From a bacterium (GTDB lineage: Bacteria > Acidobacteriota > Thermoanaerobaculia > Multivoradales > JAHEKO01), in assembly GCA_024224155.1 (NCBI GenBank), contig JAAENP010000343.1, forward strand, positions 1-39,864: a stretch of 39,864 bases of DNA. Reading direction: 5' to 3'. This document shows, piece after piece, positions 33,751 to 39,864 of the stretch (position 1 is the stretch's first letter; each line of letters starts with the position of its first letter). The notes beneath the pieces are model-generated. The model was not told the origin of the DNA. It saw nothing but the letters and a program-made list of their open reading frames with translations, and ran no database searches. Position numbers and translations under genes: made by a program.

Positions 33751-34800
33751 CTATCCTTTGGACCGGACCTCGCGGTCCCACCTTCTCATCCACTCCTGCC
33801 CTCGCTCCCCCAGCAGATCCCAGTCAATCTGCGCCGGCCGGATCTCGGCGAGCGCCAGCTCCGCCCATTCGGGCAGCGAGCCGGGCGGGAGATCATCACG
33901 CGCCGGCAGCCGAAAGACCTCGCGCGCCACCAGGCCCAGAGCCTCCTCACTGCCGATCCAGTCGATGAAGTCCTGGGCCGCTTCGGCGTGAGGAGCTCCT
34001 GCGACAAGCCCGATCGCGTCGTCGATCACGGGCGTTCCGCTGGTCGGAAACTTGTAGCTCACCGGAGCATCGCGCTCACCCAGCAGAAGCGCGTCGGTGA
34101 GCTCCCAGATCGTGACCAGGCCCTCTTGGCGGACGATCTTCTCGAACAGGAGCGCCGGGTTCTGGACATAGTCCGAAGTCTGGGCGTCGAGCCGGCGCAG
34201 CCAATCGAGCCCTGCATCTTCCGAGCCGGTCTCAGCGACCGATCTCGCCAGAATCAGCCCAAACGCGGTACGCATGGTTCCACTGGCGAGGGGATCCCGG
34301 ATCACGACCTTCTGCCGCCAGCGCGGATCCAAAAGGTCTTCCCAATCCCGCGGCGCCTCGGACTCAGGAATGGCCGCCGAGTTGTAAAGCAGAACCGGCA
34401 CGGCTCGATAGAGTCCAAAGTAGAGATCCCCGGAGTGCCGACTCTCCGGCGGCAAGTGATCGGCCCAACTCGGGCGATATGCGGCCAGAAGACCCTCGGT
34501 TGCACCGCGCGAGAGGATCGTGTCGGGGCCGCCGAACCAGAGGTCGGCCTGAGGGTTCGCTCGCTCCGAGCGCACTCGATCGTAGACTTCCTGTGAGCCC
34601 ATATCGAGCCAGCGAACGTCGACCTGGGGATTGGTCGCCTCGTAGGCCTGCTCGACCAGCTCCAGAAGGTCGCGACCGTGCGGCGAGTAGAGCACCACCG
34701 GCGTGCGGCCGTCCGAGCAGGCGCTCAGAAGCATCACCCACAGCAGTAAGAAGCCCTTCGCACCAGCCTGAAAAGATGCACCTGCGCTGCGCGAAGACAT
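33751..34800 (-). CDS. ABC transporter substrate-binding lipoprotein
   Basis: A 349-residue periplasmic binding protein of the Fbp/AfuA-like class. The leader GFLLLWVMLLSAC ends in a lipobox Cys. The mature start VVLYSPHGRDLLELVEQAYE, the segment DLWFGGPDTILSRGATEGLL and the later WEDLLDPRWRQKVVIRDPLA are typical of iron(III)/2-aminoethylphosphonate/thiamine binding proteins. It is first in the minus-strand operon with ATPase, double permease and MFS. The ligand is not certain, as tyrosine pairs that bind iron are not obvious to me. The start at MSSRSAG was chosen because it puts a short n-region before the leader; ATG 34830 is an alternative. Confidence 0.88.
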   Translation of the reverse strand: MSSRSAGASFQAGAKGFLLLWVMLLSACSDGRTPVVLYSPHGRDLLELVEQAYEATNPQVDVRWLDMGSQEVYDRVRSERANPQADLWFGGPDTILSRGATEGLLAAYRPSWADHLPPESRHSGDLYFGLYRAVPVLLYNSAAIPESEAPRDWEDLLDPRWRQKVVIRDPLASGTMRTAFGLILARSVAETGSEDAGLDWLRRLDAQTSDYVQNPALLFEKIVRQEGLVTIWELTDALLLGERDAPVSYKFPTSGTPVIDDAIGLVAGAPHAEAAQDFIDWIGSEEALGLVAREVFRLPARDDLPPGSLPEWAELALAEIRPAQIDWDLLGERGQEWMRRWDREVRSKG

Positions 34801-34851
34801 GACGTCGGATTCTATCGGCTCACCCGACATCAGTCCCTTTATACTTCGCCG

Positions 34852-35811
34852 ATGGGAATGAACCGCAAGCTCGGGGCCACCGCCGTCTTGCTCATGGTCC
34901 TATCCGCAGCAGTCGAACCGGCGCCGGCCGACGCCGAAGAGAGCTCGCTCGCGAGAATGCTCCAGAGCATCACCCACGATTTCGACCGCGAAGGCCTCGA
35001 GCCCGGCATCGTCTTCCAGGGAGAGGCCGGAGACCTCCAGGCCGGCGTCCGTTGCGCCACTCGGCCGATTGCGGACTTCGAGAGGCAGTTCATCGGATCG
35101 GCCGTAGCGGAGCACCTTCGAGCAGCGGGTACCCGACATCGCATGAAGGACCTCGAGATACCGGTCCATTTCCACATCCTGCGCAAGAAGAACGGAGACT
35201 GGAACATCACCGACCAGCAGATCGCGGAACAGCTGGACGTTCTCAACCGGTCCTTCACGGCCCACGGCTTCAGCTTCACCCTCGATGGCGTGTCACGGCG
35301 CAAGAAGAACAAGTTCGCCAAGAAGTGTCTCAGCGAAAAGGTGGAAACCAAGTTCAAGAAACGCTATGCCCTGGACCCGACTACCACGCTCAACATCTAC
35401 ACCTGCCGCCCAAAGGACGACGTTCTCGGCTACGCGTACTTCCCTTCGGACTATCCGGAAGACAGCTTCATGCACGGAATCGTCCTGCTGCACTCCACCT
35501 TCCCGGGTGGCAAGGCTACGCCTTTCGATCTCGGTGACACCGCGGTGCACGAGACCGGGCACTACCTAGGCCTCTACCACACGTTCGAGGGCAAGTGCTC
35601 GGCAAAGAACGATCGGATCTCCGACACCCCCCGCGAGAAAATGCCCGCCTCGGGCTGTCCTGTGACCCGCGATACCTGCCCCGAACCCGGCCTCGACCCG
35701 GTCACAAACTTCATGGACTACAGTGACGATGACTGCGTGGAAGAGTTCACTCCGGAGCAGGAGCAGTGGATGAAGGACCAGATCGCGACATTCAAGCCGG
35801 GCCTGATGTAG
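34852..35811 (+). CDS. secreted pappalysin-type zinc metalloprotease (M43)
   Basis: A 319-residue exported protease. A signal peptide (AVLLMVLSAAVEPAPADA) and a pro-region of about 100 residues precede the catalytic domain (VPVHFHILRKKNGDWNITDQ). The zinc motif is HETGHYLGLYH (H233, E234, H237, H243) and the Met-turn is NFMDYSDDDC (M288). Cys-rich sequence between them (GKCSAKNDRI, ASGCPVTRDTCPEPG) matches the M43B pappalysin/cytophagalysin family. Such enzymes degrade extracellular protein. It lies 15 bases before the 2-oxoglutarate dehydrogenase gene but is unlikely to be linked to it in function. Confidence 0.92.
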   Translation: MGMNRKLGATAVLLMVLSAAVEPAPADAEESSLARMLQSITHDFDREGLEPGIVFQGEAGDLQAGVRCATRPIADFERQFIGSAVAEHLRAAGTRHRMKDLEIPVHFHILRKKNGDWNITDQQIAEQLDVLNRSFTAHGFSFTLDGVSRRKKNKFAKKCLSEKVETKFKKRYALDPTTTLNIYTCRPKDDVLGYAYFPSDYPEDSFMHGIVLLHSTFPGGKATPFDLGDTAVHETGHYLGLYHTFEGKCSAKNDRISDTPREKMPASGCPVTRDTCPEPGLDPVTNFMDYSDDDCVEEFTPEQEQWMKDQIATFKPGLM

Positions 35812-35826
35812 GTCGCCCCGCCGGCC

Positions 35827-38274
35827 ATGAACGTAGATCGGGTACTGGAGGCCTTCCGCCGCTGGGGCTACCTGGAGGCGGATCTGGACTGGCTCGAACG
35901 GCTGGTCCCGGAACGACACCCCGAGCTTCACGATTGGACCTCGGACTCCGAGCAGGAGACCGCCCGACGCGCTCGCGAAGCCTACTGCGGCACGCTGGCG
36001 GTCGAGTTCGGTCACATTCCGGACCCGGAGAGGCGGCGGTGGATCGCCGACGCGATGGAAACCGCAAACGAGGCTGCTTCGAACGAGGCAACTCTGGAGC
36101 TGCTGCTCCGGGCCGCCACGTTCGAAGAAACGCTTCAGAGCCGCTACATCGGCAACAAACGCTTCTCGGTCGAGGGGCTGGAGGCCCTCGTGCCGCTGCT
36201 CGCCGAGATGCTCGAGACCGCCGCCGAGCGCGAGGCGGCGAAGGCGGTCCTGGCCATGAGCCATCGCGGGCGCCTCAATGTCATGGCGCATGTCGTCGGC
36301 GTTCCCCTCACGAAGCTGCTGGCCGGATTCGAGGACGTAGCGCCGAGGAGCATCATGGGCGCCGGCGACGTCAAGTACCATCTCGGCGCCACCGGCCTCT
36401 ACAAGGCCCGCGGTGGTCGCGAGCTGAGCATTCACCTGGTATCCAATCCCAGCCACCTCGAGGCGGTCGCTCCGGTTGCAATGGGCAGGGTCCGGGCCAA
36501 ACAGATGCGCCTCGACGACCGCGACGGAGTCAAGGTCGTTCCGATCATCATGCACGGCGACGCCGCGTTCGCCGGGCAAGGTATTGCCGCCGAAGCGCTC
36601 AACCTCGCCGAGGTCGACGGATTCTCCGTAGGCGGAACGGTCCATGTCGTGGTCAACAACCTGATCGGCTTCACCACCGAGCCGGCGGCGCTTCACTCTT
36701 CGCGGTTCGCGTCAGATATCGCCAAGCGCTTGCCGATTCCGGTCTTTCACGTCAATGGCGAGGACCCGGACGCGGTCGCGCGGGTGGCGCGGATCGCGAT
36801 GGCCTATCGATACGAGTTCGGCAGCGATGTGGTCGTCGACTTGATCGGCTTTCGGCGCCACGGGCATAGCGAAATCGACGACCCGACCATGACCCAACCT
36901 GACATCTATGCCCGAGTCAAGGCGCGACCACCGCTGTGGAAGACCTACGCCGAGCGGATCGGAACCGCTGCCGACGAGCTCGACACCCTGGTCGCCGCGG
37001 TACGCGAGGAGTTCGGACAAGCCAAGCAGATAGCGGAATCTCTGGAAGAGATTCCTGTCTTGCGCCGGCTGCCGTCCTACTGGGACGCGTTCGAGGGCGG
37101 CGGGCACAACGACAGGCACGAAGTCGACACCGGGTTGCCTGCCGAAGCCATCGAGGAGTACACCCGCCGGCTGACCACCGTACCCGACGGATTCAGCGTC
37201 CACCCCAAGCTTCTGAAGCTGCTCGAGCAGCGTCGCGAAATGGGCGCCGGCCAACGCCCGGTCGACTTCGGCATGGCTGAGGCGCTGGCTCTCGCGTCCC
37301 TTCTCGACGGCGGCCGTCCGGTTCGCATCAGCGGCCAGGACACCCGCCGGGGAACGTTCAGCCATCGGCACTCGGTTCTGGTCGACGTCGAGAGTGGCGG
37401 CGAATACTGTCCTCTCGACCACATCTCGGAGCACCAGGCCGGGTTCGAGATCTACAACTCGGTGCTCTCCGAGGCAGCCGTACTCGGCTATGAATACGGC
37501 TTCAGTCGCGACTATCCGGAGGCGTTGGTGGCCTGGGAGGCACAGTTCGGCGACTTCGCCAACGGCGCCCAGATCATCTTTGACCAATTCGTAACCGCCG
37601 GCGAGGACAAGTGGGGACTGCTGTCGGGCCTGGTGGTGCTCCTGCCGCATGGCTACGAGGGACAGGGCCCCGAGCACTCGAGCGCAAAGATGGAGCGCTT
37701 TCTTCAGCTCGCCGCCGAGGACGCCATTCAGATCGCCTACCCTTCGACCGCTTGCCAGTATTTCCACATTCTGCGCAGGCAGACGCTACGCAAGTGGCGC
37801 AAGCCGCTGATCGTTTTCACCCCCAAGAGCATGCTCAGGCACGCGGCTGCGGCGTCGCCACGCGAGGCTCTGTCACGGAACCGGTTCTCCAACGTCTTTA
37901 CCGAAAAGACCGTGGACTCGGCCCGGCGCGTCATCCTCTGCACCGGCAAAATCCGTCACGAGCTCATGGCGGAGCGAGCCAGGAACCAGCTCGACGATGT
38001 CGCCATCGTCTCGATCGAGCAGCTCTATCCGTTCCCGCACCGCGAGGTCGGAGCCGAGCTCGACCGGCATCCCGACGCGCGCGAGATTCTCTGGGTCCAG
38101 GAAGAGCCCGCCAACATGGGCGCGCTCTTCTTTGTCGTGCCGCGGATCGAGCAGGTGAGTCGTGGTCGTCACGTGCGCACGATCAAGCGAGCCGCCAGCG
38201 GCAGCCCGGCGACCGGCTCGTTCAAGGCCCATCAGCTCGAGCAGAGAACTCTAATCGAGCTGGCCTTTCGTTAG
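35827..38274 (+). CDS. sucA: 2-oxoglutarate dehydrogenase E1 component
   Basis: An 815-residue thiamine-diphosphate enzyme that decarboxylates 2-oxoglutarate for the TCA cycle and passes the succinyl group to E2 lipoyl domains. Recognisable segments are RYIGNKRFSVEGLEALVPLL, AMSHRGRLNVMAHV, GDVKYHLGATG, the diphosphate-binding region MHGDAAFAGQGIAAEALN with VNNLIGFTTEP, and RRHGHSEIDDPTMTQP. The transketolase half has GQDTRRGTFSHRHSV. It is shorter than the usual ~930 residues, mainly at the N-terminus, which begins close to the first conserved helix. No E2 (sucB) or E3 (lpd) gene is in the window. No good ribosome site precedes the ATG. Confidence 0.95.
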   Translation: MNVDRVLEAFRRWGYLEADLDWLERLVPERHPELHDWTSDSEQETARRAREAYCGTLAVEFGHIPDPERRRWIADAMETANEAASNEATLELLLRAATFEETLQSRYIGNKRFSVEGLEALVPLLAEMLETAAEREAAKAVLAMSHRGRLNVMAHVVGVPLTKLLAGFEDVAPRSIMGAGDVKYHLGATGLYKARGGRELSIHLVSNPSHLEAVAPVAMGRVRAKQMRLDDRDGVKVVPIIMHGDAAFAGQGIAAEALNLAEVDGFSVGGTVHVVVNNLIGFTTEPAALHSSRFASDIAKRLPIPVFHVNGEDPDAVARVARIAMAYRYEFGSDVVVDLIGFRRHGHSEIDDPTMTQPDIYARVKARPPLWKTYAERIGTAADELDTLVAAVREEFGQAKQIAESLEEIPVLRRLPSYWDAFEGGGHNDRHEVDTGLPAEAIEEYTRRLTTVPDGFSVHPKLLKLLEQRREMGAGQRPVDFGMAEALALASLLDGGRPVRISGQDTRRGTFSHRHSVLVDVESGGEYCPLDHISEHQAGFEIYNSVLSEAAVLGYEYGFSRDYPEALVAWEAQFGDFANGAQIIFDQFVTAGEDKWGLLSGLVVLLPHGYEGQGPEHSSAKMERFLQLAAEDAIQIAYPSTACQYFHILRRQTLRKWRKPLIVFTPKSMLRHAAAASPREALSRNRFSNVFTEKTVDSARRVILCTGKIRHELMAERARNQLDDVAIVSIEQLYPFPHREVGAELDRHPDAREILWVQEEPANMGALFFVVPRIEQVSRGRHVRTIKRAASGSPATGSFKAHQLEQRTLIELAFR

Positions 38275-38280
38275 CAGACA

Positions 38281-38365
38281 GGGGGACACAATACGTAATG
38301 CAACGGACGGCCTGGCACCGACCGTCATGAATACAGTCATCGTTGCATTACGTATTGTGTCCCCC
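38281..38365. repeat. 25-bp perfect inverted repeat, REP-like hairpin element
   Basis: GGGGGACACAATACGTAATG continues to 38305 and is repeated, inverted and exact, at 38341-38365 ending TACGTATTGTGTCCCCC. The 35-base centre has its own GACGG/CCGTC hairpin (38306-38310, 38322-38326). Similar GGGGACA...ATACGTAAT palindromes are found with REP-associated tyrosine transposases, so this is probably a MITE-like REP copy. It lies between sucA and the band-7 gene and could also act as a terminator. Confidence 0.8.
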
Positions 38366-38389
38366 CGCCGATAGGAAGAGAATCGCTTT

Positions 38390-39340
38390 ATGCCAATCGT
38401 AACGCCAAAACAGCTCCGCCAACTTCAAAAGGACATGGGACCGAGCAAGGGAGGTGCGTCGATCATGCCATTCCGAATCGTCCGGCCCTACCAGAAAGGC
38501 CTCATCGAGCGCCTCGGCAAGTACCAGCGAACCGCTGAGAGCGGCCTCAATATCGTCCTGCCGTTCATTGAAAGACTGATCAAGGTCGACATGCGCGAGC
38601 AGGTCGTGGACGTTCCGCCTCAGAGCGTCATCACCAAGGACAACGTGGTGGTCGAGGTCGACGCGGTGGTCTACTACGAGGTCACCGATCCGGTGAAGGT
38701 CACCTACAACGTCGCGAACTTCTATGCCGCCGCCACCAAGCTGGCCCAGACCAACTTGAGAAACCTGGTCGGCGACCTGGCTCTGGACGAGTCCCTGACC
38801 TCGCGCGAGGTGATCAACTCGAAGCTGCGAGAGATCCTCGACCAGGCCACCGACAAGTGGGGAGTCAAAGTCGCCCGGGTCGAGCTCCAGCGCATCGAGC
38901 CGCCCACCGACGTGACCGAAGCCATGCATCGTCAGATGAAGGCCGAGCGCAACAGACGCGCCGCAATTCTCGAAGCCGAGGGCCAGAAACAGGCCCAGAT
39001 CCTGGAAGCGGAGGGACACAAGGAGGCCGACATTCTCGAAGCCGAGGGCCAGGCCGAAGCCGTCAGGCGCAGGGCCGAAGCCGAGCAGTTTCGCCGCAAA
39101 GCGGTGGCGCAGGGCGAGGCCGAAGCGATCACTCATACCTTTCAGGCAATCCACGCCGCCAAGCCGACACGCGAGCTGATCGCCCTCAAGTACCTGGAAG
39201 CGCTCGAGACGATGGCGAACGGCAAAGGCTCGAAGGTCTTCCTGCCCTATGAAGCCTCGGGCGTTTTGAGCAGTCTCGCCACCATGCGCGAGATCTGGCA
39301 AGACGAGGCGCCTGCGCAAGAGCCCAATCGCGAGCCGTAG
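38390..39340 (+). CDS. SPFH/band-7 protein (QmcA/stomatin-like)
   Basis: A 316-residue stomatin/prohibitin-family protein. The SPFH domain (about 27-180) has [60 protein letters not shown] and [21 protein letters not shown] coiled coil follows with three ILEAEG repeats (about 190-215). Unlike typical QmcA proteins there is no N-terminal membrane helix; instead residues 1-25 are a polar, lysine-containing stretch. It may therefore attach to the membrane only peripherally. No nfeD-like partner gene is adjacent. The start ATG has no strong ribosome site; a second ATG at residue 26 ([10 protein letters not shown]) is possible. Confidence 0.9.
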   Translation: MPIVTPKQLRQLQKDMGPSKGGASIMPFRIVRPYQKGLIERLGKYQRTAESGLNIVLPFIERLIKVDMREQVVDVPPQSVITKDNVVVEVDAVVYYEVTDPVKVTYNVANFYAAATKLAQTNLRNLVGDLALDESLTSREVINSKLREILDQATDKWGVKVARVELQRIEPPTDVTEAMHRQMKAERNRRAAILEAEGQKQAQILEAEGHKEADILEAEGQAEAVRRRAEAEQFRRKAVAQGEAEAITHTFQAIHAAKPTRELIALKYLEALETMANGKGSKVFLPYEASGVLSSLATMREIWQDEAPAQEPNREP

Positions 39341-39673
39341 AATGGCACTGGTCGACAAGCAGGTCGACCGAGTTCTTCTGCTGGGCATGACTCTGTGTCG
39401 AGAGTGTCGCGCCGGTGCCGCCCCTTCGTGGACAAAGAGAGGTCCACTTCGGGGCGCACGCTGCGCTCCTTCAGTTATCGAGCCGAGAGGTTGAGAGGGA
39501 AGAGGAAGTGTAGCGGTCGACCTCCGTGTCGGCCGAACTCCGCACCTCCCGAGCACACCCAGAGCCCGAGACCTGAGGGCCGGCCGCGTGCACCTCGGAG
39601 CGAGGCTCTCCATCTACTGATGGCTCGCGAAGAGGTGGCACCTGCGGCCCGCTGACACATCGGCAGGTGACCG
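39341..39673. other. 333-bp region without a convincing gene
   Basis: It holds a 7-bp hairpin GGTCGAC-aagcag-GTCGACC (39350-39369) just after the band-7 stop, a possible weak terminator without a U-tract. The remaining open frames are Arg/Pro-rich and lack ribosome sites or domains. It separates convergent genes. Confidence 0.4.
39350..39369 (+). terminator. possible terminator after the band-7 gene
   Basis: GGTCGAC (39350-39356) and GTCGACC (39363-39369) form a 7-bp stem with a 6-base loop, starting 10 bases after the stop codon. No U-run follows, so efficiency would depend on Rho or be low. Confidence 0.3.
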
Positions 39674-39864
39674 TCAGGACAAAGCCAGGTACAACCCGAA
39701 GCCGAGCGCGAACCCGAGTGGCAGGGTCGTCAGCCAAGTCGCCGCGATCTTGCCGATCGTGCTCCATTCGAGCTTGCCGTTGACCAACCCGATACCGAAG
39801 ATCGCCCCGCAAGATACGTGGGTCGTCGACACAGGCACACCTATCCGCGACGCTCCCAGAACCA
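39674..39864 (-). CDS. inorganic phosphate transporter PiT family, C-terminal end (partial)
   Basis: The minus strand reads to the window edge with VLGASRIGVPVSTTHVSCGA then IFGIGLVNGKLEWSTIGKIA, and ends AATWLTTLPLGFALGFGLYL-ALS. The PVSTTHV motif and the closing membrane helix are characteristic of PiT/Pho4-type low-affinity phosphate permeases, which import metal-phosphate with protons or sodium. Only about 62 C-terminal residues are visible; the start lies beyond 39864. Confidence 0.82.
   Translation of the reverse strand, partial: VLGASRIGVPVSTTHVSCGAIFGIGLVNGKLEWSTIGKIAATWLTTLPLGFALGFGLYLALS

Noticed and set aside
38980-39060. Direct repeats suggesting a CRISPR-like or tandem-repeat array
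   Set aside because: Only three copies of an ILEAEG-coding unit inside the coiled coil of the band-7 protein, normal for the family.
38348-39613. 421-codon open frame on the minus strand
   Set aside because: It is antisense to the band-7 gene; its apparent repeats only mirror the ILEAEG codon repeats.
1-39864. Horizontal transfer island, prophage or defence system
   Set aside because: No integrase, transposase, tRNA target, phage gene, nuclease/toxin pair or clear change in base composition was seen.

Overview
High-GC (about two thirds G+C) bacterial chromosomal DNA, densely packed with genes. Shine-Dalgarno starts alternate with weak ones, and there is no rRNA, tRNA, CRISPR array, plasmid or phage module. 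The mix of genes (ECF42-type sigma with a DGPF partner, YceH, CbcL-like multihaem cytochromes, exported metalloproteases, Omp85 proteins, stomatin-like proteins) suggests a Gram-negative Acidobacteriota-like bacterium. That is an inference from gene content; Myxococcota or another deltaproteobacterial-type lineage is not excluded.

Layout. 1-13 kb: housekeeping and stress genes: a patatin lipase, a GYF_2-AIM24 protein, a class V aminotransferase, a YceI-like gene broken by one extra base, an outer-membrane protein, a DGPF/ECF42-sigma pair, a tandem universal stress protein followed by a small Cys-rich protein, a band-7 protein, a rhomboid protease, YceH, a saccharopine-dehydrogenase-like oxidoreductase and an exported tandem NBR1-Ig protein. 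13-18.6 kb: a membrane-protein fragment, a divergent archaemetzincin, an MFS transporter and an exported GH2 glycosidase. 18.9-23.8 kb: two tail-to-tail CbcL-like proteins, with 21 and 11 CxxCH haem motifs, each fused to a b-type cytochrome membrane domain. 24-29.6 kb: a lipoprotein-type methyltransferase, then on the minus strand a fusion of a BNR_4 polysaccharide-lyase-like propeller with a POTRA/Omp85 barrel, followed by a GH105 hydrolase, and a divergent flavin reductase. 29.6-34.8 kb: a minus-strand ABC uptake operon (binding protein, ATPase, fused permease) with a translationally coupled MFS exporter. 34.8-39.9 kb: a pappalysin-type protease, the 2-oxoglutarate dehydrogenase E1, a band-7 protein and the end of a PiT phosphate transporter.

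How genes may work together. The lyase-barrel fusion would cut a uronic-acid polysaccharide at the cell surface and leave unsaturated ends, which GH105 enzymes remove; the GH2 enzyme could trim further. The cytochromes would pass electrons from the quinol pool to periplasmic or extracellular acceptors. The two most unusual objects are the lyase-Omp85 fusion (25862-28843) and the internally duplicated 21-haem cytochrome (18879-21845). Two palindromic intergenic elements (33630-33742 and 38281-38365) look like REP/MITE-type repeats.
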